Origin: Tundrisphaera sp051175315
Lineage (GTDB): Bacteria; Planctomycetota; Planctomycetia; Isosphaerales; Isosphaeraceae
Assembly (NCBI RefSeq): GCF_051175315.1
Contig: NZ_CP195100.1
Coordinates: 2,914,001 to 2,978,000, forward strand
DNA length: 64,000 bases
Direction: 5' to 3'
Part shown: in pieces, positions 20,899-29,877 of the stretch
Layout of the letters: every line of letters begins with the position of its first letter
Numbering within the stretch: position 1 is the stretch's first letter
Program-made: the position numbers and the translations under genes
Notes under the pieces: model-generated
What the model was told of the DNA's origin: nothing
Databases searched by the model: none
What the model saw: the letters and a program-made list of their open reading frames with translations, nothing else

Positions 20899-23178
20899 AT
20901 GAGCCGACGGACCAGATTCTGGACGCTCGCGATGGTCGGGGCCGGATCGGCCCTGGGCACCGCGACCTTCGCCCAGCAGCCCCCCGCCGCCCTGCCGGTG
21001 AACGCCGCTAAGGCGGCCCCGAGCTACCACGCCGTCTCCGCGGCGATCGCCGACGTGACCGCTTCCTGGGATCAGCCGGGCGCCGTGGTCTCCGACCAGG
21101 CCCCGGGCTGGCGGGCCTTCTTCGGGGCCCTGGGCGAGGAGCTCGACCGCTTCGGCGCCGCGGCCGACGCCAACGCCCGGCTCGCCTCGCTGGGCCGTCT
21201 CCACAAGATGGACGTCGCCCTGACCAGCACCAGCTGGGAGCCCGCCGTGCGGGTGCGCCGGGCCCTGAACGCCTGGCTCGCCCCCCGAATCCGGATCGCC
21301 TGGGCCGGCCGCAACCTGACCGACTACGTCAAGGGCCAGGCCGGCGTGGCCCCCGAGAACGCCGACCACTGGGTCCGCTTCGTCGGCGACGACCTCGGCG
21401 CGGCCCTGTCCTCCTACGAGGGGGCCAAGACCGTCCAGGCCCGCGCCGCGGCGCTCCGCCGGCTCACCGACGTCCTGGCCGCGCTCCGCAAGGGGAACCA
21501 GGCCAATCCCTGGACCTTCTCCTGGGAACTCCAGGGGGCGCTGGACGGGCTCTACAACCGGCCCAACCTCGACGCCTCGGCCGACGTCGCCTCGGTCGCC
21601 CCGTTCCTGTCCAACGACGTGGTCCAGACCGGCCCGGTCTACCGCAAAGGCTACGTCTCGCAGGTGACCGCCGGCCCCCGCACCGGCTTCGGCCTGCTGC
21701 CCAGCGACGACGGCATCGCCTTCTACAACAGCCAGCTGGCCAGCACCGCGACGCCGATCACCGACTTCCAGCAGCAGCTCCAGCAGGACCGGCGGGGCCG
21801 GAAGCTGTCCAAGCTCTACTACTTCTCGGCGTCGTCCTACGACCAGCCGCAGATCACGGTGACGGCGGTCCTCCGCCCCACCACCGGCCTGAGCCTGATC
21901 CCGCAGTCGACCCACGCCGTCAGCGCCTCGTTCAACTCGATGCCCACCCAGGGCAAGGGGCTGACCCGGGGCCTCCTGGGGGTGATCGGCCTGAACCAGA
22001 ACAAGCTGACCAACCTGGTCGCCCAGAACGCGATCCCCAAGATCGCCTCGAACGTGGAACGGGAGGCCGCCCAGGAGGCCGCCGAGCGGATCCCCGGGGC
22101 CGAGGCCGAGCAGAACGCCAAGCTCCGCCAGGTCCTGCCCGGCGACGGCACCGTGGCGGTCAAGGCCTACCGGATCAACGACGTGTCGTTCCGGTCGCGG
22201 CCGGAGAATGTCCTGGTCTCCGGCAAGGTCGGCCACCAGGCGGTCCCCGACGCCATCGGCGCCGACATGCCGCAGCCGCCCGCCCTGATCCAGCCCGACG
22301 CCGGCGTCTCGGTCGACGTCCACCTGGGGTCGATCCTCTCCAACGTCGCGGCCGGGGCCCTGCAGGATGAGGGCGTCCGCTCCATCGAGAACGTGATGAT
22401 CGTGACCAAGGCGACCCAGCCGGGCGCCCCGCCCGCCGAGGGCGTGACGGTCGGCCGCAACGTCCCGTTCGCCGAGTTCCTCGGGCAGATCGACGCGGCT
22501 CGCGCCGCCAATGACCCCAAGACCACGGCCCTGCGGATCCGCAAGCCGGGCAAGCCGCCCGAGTTTTTCGCCGACGCCCGCGGCTACCTGGTCGCCCTGG
22601 TCCGCGACTTCCAGATGGACGTCCCGGCCCCGCCGGGATCCGAGCGTGGCGGCCTCCTGGGCGCCAAGGCCAAGGTCTTCCGGATCACGATCCCGACCGC
22701 CGAGTTCATCCTCTCGTTCAAGGCCAACTCGGCCACCCCGGGCGGCCCGCCGACCCAGGTGGACGCCAAGGTCGAGGACTTCGTCGCTTCGAGCGATGCC
22801 AAGGTCCTCGGGATCCTGGACGACGAGAACGCGGCCGTCCCCCTCGGCCCGCTCCAGGCCAACCTGATCCTCGCCGGCTTCCGCACCAAGCTCCAGCAGG
22901 TGCCCATCAACGTCCCGCTGACCCAGCTGCGGATCCCCGGCTTCGACCTCCGGACGATCTCGCCGCTGGACCCGTCCGGCTGGATGCGGGTGGTCCTCTA
23001 CCCCAACGGCCAGCCGATCCCCAAGCCCGGCCAGCAGGTCGCCCAGGTCGAGGCCCCGGCCCCGGCCCCCGCGGTCGCCGCCCCGGCCGTCGCCGCCCCG
23101 GCCCCGGCCGTCGTCACCCCGACGCCAGCCGTGCCCGAGGCGAACCCCGCCCCCGCCGTGACGGCCGCCTCCCGCTGA
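20899..23178 (+). CDS. Secreted protein of unknown function with Pro/Ala-rich tail
   Basis: A 759-residue protein with a signal peptide cleaved near TATFAQQ (residue 26). The body mixes a helical N-terminal part (about 40-215, with LGEELDRFGAAADANARLASLGRLHKMD) and a long beta-rich region (about 250-700) with no domain I can name. The last about 45 residues are an Ala-Pro-Val repeat tail (VAAPAVAAPAPAVVTP), typical of a cell-wall-spanning or disordered spacer. GGGAG lies about 8 nt upstream of the ATG at 20899. A strong intrinsic terminator follows directly, so the gene is probably monocistronic. Probably a planctomycete-restricted envelope protein. Confidence 0.82.
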   Translation: MSRRTRFWTLAMVGAGSALGTATFAQQPPAALPVNAAKAAPSYHAVSAAIADVTASWDQPGAVVSDQAPGWRAFFGALGEELDRFGAAADANARLASLGRLHKMDVALTSTSWEPAVRVRRALNAWLAPRIRIAWAGRNLTDYVKGQAGVAPENADHWVRFVGDDLGAALSSYEGAKTVQARAAALRRLTDVLAALRKGNQANPWTFSWELQGALDGLYNRPNLDASADVASVAPFLSNDVVQTGPVYRKGYVSQVTAGPRTGFGLLPSDDGIAFYNSQLASTATPITDFQQQLQQDRRGRKLSKLYYFSASSYDQPQITVTAVLRPTTGLSLIPQSTHAVSASFNSMPTQGKGLTRGLLGVIGLNQNKLTNLVAQNAIPKIASNVEREAAQEAAERIPGAEAEQNAKLRQVLPGDGTVAVKAYRINDVSFRSRPENVLVSGKVGHQAVPDAIGADMPQPPALIQPDAGVSVDVHLGSILSNVAAGALQDEGVRSIENVMIVTKATQPGAPPAEGVTVGRNVPFAEFLGQIDAARAANDPKTTALRIRKPGKPPEFFADARGYLVALVRDFQMDVPAPPGSERGGLLGAKAKVFRITIPTAEFILSFKANSATPGGPPTQVDAKVEDFVASSDAKVLGILDDENAAVPLGPLQANLILAGFRTKLQQVPINVPLTQLRIPGFDLRTISPLDPSGWMRVVLYPNGQPIPKPGQQVAQVEAPAPAPAVAAPAVAAPAPAVVTPTPAVPEANPAPAVTAASR

Positions 23179-23209
23179 GGCCCGCCCGACCGACGCTCGA
23201 TCTCCACGA

Positions 23210-23249
23210 GGCCGCGTGACTCCCGACCGGGGGCCACGCGGCCTTTTTT
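23210..23249 (+). terminator. Intrinsic (Rho-independent) terminator
   Basis: A perfect 9-bp stem GGCCGCGTG / CACGCGGCC (23210-23218 and 23235-23243) with a 16-nt loop is followed at once by six T residues (23244-23249). It lies 32 nt after the stop codon at 23178 and before the operator-like site of the next gene. Confidence 0.88.
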
Positions 23250-23278
23250 CGTGCAGTCTATTGACGGCGGCGGAGGTT

Positions 23279-23294
23279 TACGACAAATGTACTA
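23279..23294 (+). promoter_or_regulatory. BlaI/MecI-like operator
   Basis: TACGACAAATGTACTA matches the BlaI operator consensus TACTACATATGTAGTA at 13 of 16 positions, keeping the dyad ACA/TGT core. It lies 45 nt before the ATG at 23340 and just downstream of TTGACG (23261-23266), a plausible -35. A BlaI-type repressor would bind as a dimer and block transcription of the thioredoxin-fold gene. No blaI or blaR1 gene is present in this window. Confidence 0.45.
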
Positions 23295-23339
23295 GGGCGC
23301 TTGTCCCATCATCTCAAGTCCCGGCCGGGGGCCCGACCC

Positions 23340-24551
23340 ATGATCCCTCGTTACTGCGTTGTCGCGGCCTTATTGCTCAGCGTCCCCTGGGATGCGACCG
23401 GTGAGGAGCCGAAGACGGTCGTCGGCCGGGTCGTCGACGAGGCGGGCCGACCCGTGGAGGGGGCCGACATCTCCGCCTTCTGGGGCGCGAATGGGAAGGC
23501 CTGGGAGCAGGTGGTCGACCTCCGTGCCAAGGATCCGGAGGCTCTCTGGCGCGACGAGGGCCGGATGGAGCCCTGGGGCGACACGCGGGCCCGCTCCGAT
23601 GCGGACGGGCGGTTCTCGATCCCGGCCCAGGAGCGGCGGAACTGGCTGATGATCCTCGACCGCGACCGCAAGCGGGGCGCCCTGATCGACCCCCGGACCT
23701 TCGCCGGGCCGGTCGAGGCCCGGTTGCAACCCCTCGTCCGCGTGTCCGGGACCACCCGCCTGGAAGGCAAGGAAGGTCCGATGCCGTGGTCGTGCACCTA
23801 CTTCGAGATCCCGTACAATGAGGCGGATCCGCTCGAAAACGGCCGCGTGGCGATCTGCGGCAGCCTGCGGTCCCGGTTCTCATTCCTGGTCCCGCCCGGG
23901 ACCTATCAGGTCTCGGCGAGCGGCTCGGATCCGAACTCCTCCACCGTCGACGGCCCGAAGATCGCCGTCGCGGCCGGGTCGGGGGACATCGACCTCGGCG
24001 CCCTGGTCCTCCGGCCCGTCACTTCGCTCGGGATCAACGATCTGATCGATCGGTCCAGGGCACGCGGGACCTGGGGCAACTACCGGGAGATCGTCGGCAA
24101 GACGCCGCCCGACTGGCACCTGACCGACGCCAGGGGGATCGCCAAGGACGCCCGGCTGGCCGACTTCCGGGGCCGGTGGGTCGTCCTCTACTTCTGGTCG
24201 CCGGGCTGTGCCCCTTGCCTGGCCAAGGATCTCCCGGAACTGATGGCGTTCCACAAGGCCCACGCAGGCCAGCGTGAACGCTTCGAGATCCTCGCCTTCT
24301 GCACCGATTTCGATGAGAAGCTCAAGACCGTCGCCGAACTGGAGGCGAAGCTGGAGCCGGTGCGGAAGGCGGTGTGGGGCGGCCATTCGTTGCCGTTCCC
24401 GGTCCTGCTCGACAGCACGTTCCAGACCTACGAACGCTTCGGCCTGGAAGGGGACGACGTGCCGAACTACCTCCTCATCAACCCCGACGGCAAGCTCGTC
24501 GAGGGCGGGCTGGACGCCCTGGCCCGGACGCTCGACGGCCCCGGCCGCTGA
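23340..24551 (+). CDS. Secreted carboxypeptidase-regulatory-like plus thioredoxin-fold (TlpA/AhpC-TSA) protein
   Basis: A 403-residue protein with a signal peptide (residues 1-21). After it comes a carboxypeptidase-regulatory-like beta-sandwich (about 25-100, VVGRVVDEAGRPVEGADISAF and DADGRFSIP). A second sandwich follows (about 130-230), then a thioredoxin fold (about 255-400) with the active site FWSPGCAPC, a CxxC (Cys-Ala-Pro-Cys), and the cis-Pro segment DDVPNYLLINPDGK. It likely acts in periplasmic thiol-disulfide exchange. The regulatory-like plus TlpA combination occurs in planctomycetes near BlaR1/BlaI-type regulators, and a BlaI-like site precedes this gene. The ATG at 23340 is the one followed by a signal peptide. 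Confidence 0.87.
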   Translation: MIPRYCVVAALLLSVPWDATGEEPKTVVGRVVDEAGRPVEGADISAFWGANGKAWEQVVDLRAKDPEALWRDEGRMEPWGDTRARSDADGRFSIPAQERRNWLMILDRDRKRGALIDPRTFAGPVEARLQPLVRVSGTTRLEGKEGPMPWSCTYFEIPYNEADPLENGRVAICGSLRSRFSFLVPPGTYQVSASGSDPNSSTVDGPKIAVAAGSGDIDLGALVLRPVTSLGINDLIDRSRARGTWGNYREIVGKTPPDWHLTDARGIAKDARLADFRGRWVVLYFWSPGCAPCLAKDLPELMAFHKAHAGQRERFEILAFCTDFDEKLKTVAELEAKLEPVRKAVWGGHSLPFPVLLDSTFQTYERFGLEGDDVPNYLLINPDGKLVEGGLDALARTLDGPGR

Positions 24552-24587
24552 GCCGCTCGGCCCATCGCCGTCGGGGTCGGCCGGATC

Positions 24588-25544
24588 TCAGGGTTCGTTG
24601 GTCGTGTCCTTGACCTCGAAGCCGGCCGGGGGCAACGTGCCGAACAGGACCGCCGGGTCGGCCCCTGCGGGGTCCCAGGCGAAGTCGGTGTAGACCCACT
24701 CGTTGCGGGCGATCCGAGGACTCGGGTCGACGCTCGTGAACTCGATCCGGATCGGCAGCTTCGTCGCGTCGTCGACCCAGAGGACGGAGGTGAGATTCCC
24801 CTCCACGAGCCGATACTTCGTCGCCTCTCGGCCGTCGAGATTCCCCCGGAACGACGTCGTCGCCGGGTTGGCTTGGAGCTTTCGCAGGCTGTCCAGCAGC
24901 GTCCGGCCCTTGCCGAGGTCGCTCATCGGCTTGATGTCATCCGTTTGGGTCTGGGCGACCCTGGAGACGATGGCCTTCTTCTGGTCGGTGAGCCCGCGTT
25001 CCTTCGCGTTCCGGATCATCCAGGCATCCATCTCGTCCTTGGCCTGGGCTTCCTCCTTGATGATCCGGTTGGTGGTGCAGAAGAGGCAGCGATCCGCCTC
25101 GTAGTCGTAGACCGCGGCGTAGGTGAACGCCACGGCGCCGTTGAGCGTCAGGTGCGCCACCTCCTGCCGGAGTCGCGAGTGCCGGAGATCGACATAGACC
25201 GTCGAGACCAACGAGCCGGTCAGGCCGGTCTCCCGGTCGTCGGACGTCTGGGTCATCTTGAACCGGACCAGGCCATGCTTCTCGGTCGCCTTGATGACCT
25301 CCTCCAGTGCCATCGATGGCCGAGGGGTGAGTGACAGGAAGCCGGCGGCCAGCAGGATCAGGGCGGCGGCCGAGGAGTAGCGGACGGTCGGGCGCATCAG
25401 GAACCTCCGGATCGGGTGGGGTGGGGCCGGGGATCGCCGGGCCTCGGCGGCCAGGCGGGCGAGGATCAACGCGTCGGGGGGACGGTCGGGCACGGCGAGC
25501 CGCCGGAACGCGGCGGCGATCGGGTCGTCGTGGTCGTCGGTCAT
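24588..25544 (-). CDS. Membrane protein paired with an ECF sigma factor, candidate anti-sigma factor
   Basis: A 318-residue protein with a short cytoplasmic N-terminus (about 1-55), one transmembrane helix (about 57-77, SSAAALILLAAGFLSLTP) and a large outer domain. The outer part (about 80-318) is beta-rich and resembles LolA/RseB-like outer-membrane lipoprotein-sorting folds (VRFKMTQTSDDR, STVYVDLRHSRLRQEV, LWVDDATKLPIRIEF). The start overlaps the stop of the ECF sigma gene by 4 nt (TCAT on the plus strand), so the two are translationally coupled. That arrangement and the single-span topology suggest it senses an envelope state and holds the sigma factor. No zinc HxxxCxxC anti-sigma motif is visible, so this role is inferred. 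Confidence 0.78.
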   Translation of the reverse strand: MTDDHDDPIAAAFRRLAVPDRPPDALILARLAAEARRSPAPPHPIRRFLMRPTVRYSSAAALILLAAGFLSLTPRPSMALEEVIKATEKHGLVRFKMTQTSDDRETGLTGSLVSTVYVDLRHSRLRQEVAHLTLNGAVAFTYAAVYDYEADRCLFCTTNRIIKEEAQAKDEMDAWMIRNAKERGLTDQKKAIVSRVAQTQTDDIKPMSDLGKGRTLLDSLRKLQANPATTSFRGNLDGREATKYRLVEGNLTSVLWVDDATKLPIRIEFTSVDPSPRIARNEWVYTDFAWDPAGADPAVLFGTLPPAGFEVKDTTNEP

Positions 25545-26062
25545 CGGTCGCTCCGCGTTCGGGGTGGTTCGGAGTAGGCGGCACGGAGCCGGGCCCGCGC
25601 CCGGTGGAGCAGGACCCGCAGCTCGCCGGGGGAGACCTCCATGGCTGCGGAGGCCTCGGCGTGGGGCATCTCCTCGACGCCGATCAGCCAGAACGCCTCG
25701 GCCTGCCTGGCGGGCAGGCCGGCCAGCAGGGCGCGGAGTCCGTCGAGCGACTCGGCCCCCTCGGCCATCTCGGCCGCCGAGAAGCCCGTGGCGGCCGGCT
25801 CGGCGGCGGGGTCGAGCGGGGCGAGCCGGCGCGCGGAGCGCCCCCGACGCCGGAGGTGGTCGATGGCCCGGCGGGTGGCCAGGCTCTTGAGGAAGGCGGG
25901 CCAGCGGTCGATGGCCCGGCCCTGGGCGGCGCGATAGGCATCGAGGAACACCTCCTGGTAGCAGTCGTGGGCGTCGGCGTGGCGGCCCAGCAGGCGGAAC
26001 ACGGTCCGCCAGACGGCGGGTCCGTGGTCGGCGATCAGGGCGGGCCAGTCGGTCTCGGTCAC
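25541..26062 (-). CDS. ECF-type RNA polymerase sigma factor
   Basis: A 173-residue sigma-70 family protein of ECF type. Region 2 is at about residues 15-80, with DCYQEVFLDAYRA as the core-binding helix and RRAIDHLRRRGR as the -10 recognition end. Region 4 is at about 110-160, with LPARQAEAFWLIGVEEM and a helix-turn-helix in ASAAMEVSPGELRVLLHRAR. The start codon is GTG at 26062, supported by GGGGAGG about 10 nt upstream. Overlap with the downstream membrane protein gene implies one operon and probably autoregulation, as is usual for ECF systems. The regulon is unknown. Confidence 0.9.
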   Translation of the reverse strand: MTETDWPALIADHGPAVWRTVFRLLGRHADAHDCYQEVFLDAYRAAQGRAIDRWPAFLKSLATRRAIDHLRRRGRSARRLAPLDPAAEPAATGFSAAEMAEGAESLDGLRALLAGLPARQAEAFWLIGVEEMPHAEASAAMEVSPGELRVLLHRARARLRAAYSEPPRTRSDR

Positions 26063-26137
26063 GATTCGTCCTCCCCCCTCATGTCGCCCGGCATCGCCCC
26101 GGCGTTACAGATCCGCCGAACCTCGGCGCGGCCGGCC

Positions 26138-26168
26138 TTGTCGCATCCCCTGGGGGGGCGGGTAGAAT
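26138..26168 (+). promoter_or_regulatory. Candidate promoter of hisH
   Basis: TAGAAT (26163-26168) is a good -10 element 42 nt before the hisH ATG. TTGTCG (26138-26143) would serve as -35 with a long 19-nt spacer. The region is shared with the divergent ECF sigma gene. Confidence 0.35.
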
Positions 26169-26209
26169 GGGCCGTCTTCCTCCGGAATCGTGTCCCCTCG
26201 GAACGTGCC

Positions 26210-26815
26210 ATGATCGCCATCATTGATTACGGGATGGGCAACCTGCGGAGCGTGCAGAAGGCGTTCGAGGCCGTCGGCCACGAGGCGACGATCACCTCCG
26301 ACCCCGACGCCATCCGCCACGCCTCCCGGGCGATCCTCCCGGGCGTCGGCGCCTTCGCCGATGCCGCCGCCGAGCTGCGCCGGACCGGCCTCGGCGAGGC
26401 CTTCCGCGACGCCGTCCGCGCCGGCAAGCCCTGCCTGGGCGTCTGCCTGGGCATGCAGCTCCTGTTCGACGCCAGCGAGGAGGACGGCGAGTACCAGGGC
26501 CTCGGCCTCCTGCCCGGCCGGATCGTCCGGTTCGAGTCCGCCCCCGGGCTGAAGATCCCCCACATGGGCTGGAACACCCTGCAGATCCGCCGGCCCGCCC
26601 CCCTGTTCGAAGGGCTGGAGCCCGACCCCTCGGTCTACTTCGTCCACTCCTACCACGCCCGGGCCGACAACCCCGACGACGTGGCCGCCGAGTCCGACCA
26701 CCCCACCCCGTTCCCCGCCGTCGTCTGGCGCGACAACCTGATGGCCACCCAGTTCCATCCCGAGAAGAGCCAGAAGGTCGGCCTGGCCATGTACGCCAAC
26801 TTCGCCCGGCTCTGA
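26210..26815 (+). CDS. hisH: Imidazole glycerol phosphate synthase, glutaminase subunit HisH
   Basis: A 201-residue class I glutamine amidotransferase of histidine biosynthesis. It hydrolyses glutamine and channels ammonia to HisF, which makes imidazole glycerol phosphate and AICAR from PRFAR. The triad is intact: Cys79 in GVCLGMQ, and His183 and Glu185 in FHPEKS. The start shows the conserved IDYGMGNLRSV segment and LPGVGAF precedes the nucleophile elbow. Length is normal for the family. HisF is not in this window, and hisA lies 3.1 kb downstream on the same strand beyond two opposite-strand genes, so the usual his operon is broken up here. Confidence 0.97.
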   Translation: MIAIIDYGMGNLRSVQKAFEAVGHEATITSDPDAIRHASRAILPGVGAFADAAAELRRTGLGEAFRDAVRAGKPCLGVCLGMQLLFDASEEDGEYQGLGLLPGRIVRFESAPGLKIPHMGWNTLQIRRPAPLFEGLEPDPSVYFVHSYHARADNPDDVAAESDHPTPFPAVVWRDNLMATQFHPEKSQKVGLAMYANFARL

Positions 26816-26822
26816 TCGGCGA

Positions 26823-28082
26823 TCAGAACGGGAACCGGCCGGGGTCGTCGGAGGGCGGGCGCCGATCCCCGTAGGTGTTGAAGAACATCCGGTCCCGCGG
26901 CTCGACGAGGTGGAACGCGTCCCGGAGCATCGGCACGCCGATCAGGAGCGTTGCCAGCAGGGCGAACACGATCGGACGTCCGGGCCGGAGGTCGCGCGAG
27001 CGGTCCAGCCCGGCCGCGATCAGGAGCAGGAACGCCGGGACCAGGAACAGGATCAGCCGGCCGTGGAACGGGTAGAGCCGCAGGCCCGACGCCGCCGCGG
27101 CGAAGGCGATCGGCAGGGTCAGGATCGCCAGGCGGTCCCGGCCCGATCGCCACAGCGCGGCGAACCCCGCGACCCCGCACAGCAGCGCCGGGATCATCGA
27201 CCACCCCGGGCCGAACGGCTCGCGGAAGTGGAGCGGGTTGACGAGGACGTAGGCCAGCCTCCGGGCGATCCACGACGCGTCCCAGGCCGATCGGGGGGCG
27301 GGGGGGAAGGCGAACGCCCAGAACTCCCACATCATGCCTTCGTGCCCGAGTTGGTCCATCGCCACGTGGTGCACGGCGGCGAAGCTGGCGACCCACGCCG
27401 CCCCGATCCCGCACCAGGCCGCCGCCCCCGGCCAGTCCCGCACGAGGATCCGCCCGGCCAGCCGGGCCGTGCCCACCGCCGCCAGCACGAAGACGGACGG
27501 GTGCGAGAACCAGACGATCAGCACGCCGAAGCCGGCCAGGATCGCCGCGCGTCGGGGCGTCAACCGGCCGGCGCCGGCGGTCAGCCCCAGGAGCGTGCAG
27601 GCCAGGGCCGCCGCCACGTCGCTGGAATACTGCTTCCCCTCGGCCGCGAAGTAGATCAGGTCGTCGGCCGAGGCGAACAGGGCCGCCGCCGCCGGAACCG
27701 CGCGGGGGGCCAGGACCCGCCGGGCCACCTCCAGGAACAGCCACAGGCCGGCGAGCCCGGCCAGCAGGGGGACGAATCGCACCCCATACGACGAATCGCC
27801 GATCGCCCGGACGGCGAGCCACTGGAGCAGCAGGAACCCCGGCGGGGCGAGCTGGCCGTTGCCGAGCGGGCCGAAGAACGCCAGGGGGGACGCGACCCGG
27901 ACGCTGGCCCGCAGCGACTGCTCGTCCAGCCACAGCGACCGGCCGGCCAGGTACTGGGCCACGCGGAACAGGGCCCCCAGGCCGAGCAGGATCGCCACGC
28001 GATGCCGCCAGAGCCAGGCTCGCACCGCCGGCCCGTCCCAATCGATCCGCAGGTTCCAGCCGCCGGAGGGCTCGTCGTCCAC
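26823..28082 (-). CDS. Polytopic GT-C-type (ArnT/PMT-like) glycosyltransferase
   Basis: A 419-residue membrane protein with about ten hydrophobic segments. The first outer loop carries SLWLDEQSLRASV, the acidic DE motif that in GT39/GT83-like GT-C enzymes binds the metal or the sugar-lipid donor, followed by APPGFLLLQW, also typical of the family. It probably transfers a sugar from a polyprenyl-phosphate donor on the outer face of the membrane; acceptor unknown. The start is set at a GTG (28082) with GGGGAG about 14 nt upstream. The frame runs on to a TTG at 28178, but that stretch is Arg/Gly/Pro-rich and unlikely to be coding. It is convergent with hisH (7 nt apart). Confidence 0.78.
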   Translation of the reverse strand: MDDEPSGGWNLRIDWDGPAVRAWLWRHRVAILLGLGALFRVAQYLAGRSLWLDEQSLRASVRVASPLAFFGPLGNGQLAPPGFLLLQWLAVRAIGDSSYGVRFVPLLAGLAGLWLFLEVARRVLAPRAVPAAAALFASADDLIYFAAEGKQYSSDVAAALACTLLGLTAGAGRLTPRRAAILAGFGVLIVWFSHPSVFVLAAVGTARLAGRILVRDWPGAAAWCGIGAAWVASFAAVHHVAMDQLGHEGMMWEFWAFAFPPAPRSAWDASWIARRLAYVLVNPLHFREPFGPGWSMIPALLCGVAGFAALWRSGRDRLAILTLPIAFAAAASGLRLYPFHGRLILFLVPAFLLLIAAGLDRSRDLRPGRPIVFALLATLLIGVPMLRDAFHLVEPRDRMFFNTYGDRRPPSDDPGRFPF

Positions 28083-28216
28083 GGTGAAGCGGCTCCCCTG
28101 CGGCGGTCGGGCCCGGCCCGCCCGACGAGGGACGCGGCGTGACCGGTCCGGTATATGCCAACCGGGCCCGGCCCGCAATGCCCCCGGGCCGCAGGACGGG
28201 ACGCCCGGGGCTGGCG

Positions 28217-29542
28217 TCAGGGCCCGCCGGCCTCAACCCGGATGGCCTGGGCAGCCGCCTCCGCGGCCTGCCGGACTCGCTCGTCGGGGTCGGCCGCCCG
28301 GGCGTCGAGGGCGGGCAGCGCCTCGCGGGCCGCCGGGCCGATCCGGCCGAGGGCATGGGCCGAGGCGATGCGGACCGCGGCCTCGGGGTCGTCCAGGCAC
28401 CGGATCAGGGCCGGGACGGCCGGGGCGGAGTGCGGCCCGTAGGTCCCGAGGATCTCGGCGGCGCCGCGGCGGGCCTCCGGATCGGGGCTGGCCAGGTCCT
28501 CCACGGCGCCGGGGAGGAGCTTCGTCCGGAATGCTGACGCCTTGCCCTCGATCCGCCGGATCGCCTCGGAGGCCGCCTCGCGGACGATTCCTTCCTTGTC
28601 CTCGGCCGCGCGGCGGAGGTCGGGGAGGGCCGCCTCGGCGTCGAGGCAGATCGAGCCGAGCCGACCGGCCGCCGCGCGGCGCACCTCCGGGGCGGGGTCG
28701 CCCAGATGATGGATTAGGATCGGCACGGCCGGCCGTGCGCCCGGGCGATGGGGCAGCGATTTGCAGGCCATTCGGCGGACGAACGGACTCGGGTCGGACA
28801 GGGTGTCGTAGAACTCGGGAACGTCTCCCGGCGCGAGTTGGGAATAGTTGCCCAGGATGTTCGCGGCGAATCCGCGATTGACCTCGTTCGACTCCTTCAG
28901 GGCCGGCGCGAGGGCCTCGCGGACGGCGGCAAGGCGCGATGGCCGGGGCGTCCAGCCGAGGACCCGGATCGCCTGGTTGCGGACGTCCAGGTCAGGATCC
29001 CGGGTCGCCCCCAGGATCGTGGACCAGACAGCCTCGTCGTCGAGGGCGGTGCCCATCAGGCCGACGGCCTCGGACCGGATCATCGGGTCGGCATCGCCGG
29101 CCGCCTCGATCAGGGCGGGAGAAATGGTCTTCGCGTCGGGTTGCAGCATCGCCAGGGCCACGGCCGCCGCATGGCGGGCGCCGGGATCTTTGCCGGCCAT
29201 GGCCATCTCCAGGGTGGCGCGGACCTCGTCGGCCCGGGGGTGATTGTGGTCACGGAGGACATTGGGGAGCGCCATCGCCGCCCTGGCGCGGAGGGTGGGG
29301 TCGGCGTCTTCGATGGCTTCCAGCAGAGGATTGATCGCCGACTCGGCCCTGAATTGGACCGACGAGAGCCGCTCCGCCGCCTTGATCCGCTCGGCCGGGT
29401 CGAACGAACGAAGCCGCCTCGCCAGGCTCGCGGCCGGGTCATAAACCTCCTGGCGATACCGCATCACCGCGAGGTAGGCGGCGAAGGCCGCGACCAACCC
29501 GATCAGGTGCCACATCCGGAGCCGGAGCCTGGGCCTTCGCAT
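28217..29542 (-). CDS. Membrane-anchored HEAT-repeat protein
   Basis: A 441-residue protein with one N-terminal transmembrane helix (about residues 9-28, MWHLIGLVAAFAAYLAVM) followed by about ten HEAT/PBS-lyase-type helical repeats of 35-40 residues. Clear units are LLEAIEDADPTLRARAAMAL, ILGATRDPDLDVRNQAIRVL, LIHHLGDPAPEVRRAAAGRL and LIRCLDDPEAAVRIASAHAL. Such arrays form protein-binding solenoids, and the family gives no enzymatic function. It probably faces the periplasm. It is transcribed in the same direction as the GT-C gene 134 nt downstream, and away from hisA. Confidence 0.88.
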   Translation of the reverse strand: MRRPRLRLRMWHLIGLVAAFAAYLAVMRYRQEVYDPAASLARRLRSFDPAERIKAAERLSSVQFRAESAINPLLEAIEDADPTLRARAAMALPNVLRDHNHPRADEVRATLEMAMAGKDPGARHAAAVALAMLQPDAKTISPALIEAAGDADPMIRSEAVGLMGTALDDEAVWSTILGATRDPDLDVRNQAIRVLGWTPRPSRLAAVREALAPALKESNEVNRGFAANILGNYSQLAPGDVPEFYDTLSDPSPFVRRMACKSLPHRPGARPAVPILIHHLGDPAPEVRRAAAGRLGSICLDAEAALPDLRRAAEDKEGIVREAASEAIRRIEGKASAFRTKLLPGAVEDLASPDPEARRGAAEILGTYGPHSAPAVPALIRCLDDPEAAVRIASAHALGRIGPAAREALPALDARAADPDERVRQAAEAAAQAIRVEAGGP

Positions 29543-29663
29543 GGTCGCTCCCGGTCGAGGCCAGGGGAAATCCGCAGGACCATCGGCGCGATTCTATGTC
29601 GGATGTCGTGGGCCGAACAGCCCGGGTGTGCCCGTTGATTTTGGCATGTGGCTCGGCGGTCCT

Positions 29664-29816
29664 GGGTGGCTGTGGTTGGCTTGCCAACCACGGCGCCGGC
29701 GCCACGATCGCGGTGTGCTGACCATCGCGGCACCGGGCCGAGGATCATCGACGCCGGCCATCGATCGCCGGGCGGGCTCGTCGGCACCGTGGTTGGCAAG
29801 CCAACCACAGCCACCC
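29664..29816. repeat. Perfect 30-bp inverted repeat, each arm itself a hairpin
   Basis: The left arm is 29664-29693 and the right arm 29787-29816; they are exact reverse complements, 93 nt apart. Each arm contains a 20-nt near-palindrome: GTGGTTGGC, a TT (or AA) loop, GCCAACCAC. The whole could fold as one long cruciform or two short hairpins. This resembles paired REP/BIME-like or MITE-like elements. No transposase is near, and I see no further copy in this window. Confidence 0.85.
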
Positions 29817-29877
29817 GGAAATCCGAATGCCAAAAGCAAAAGGCACACCCAACAGCCCCGACCAGGGGATGCGCCGC

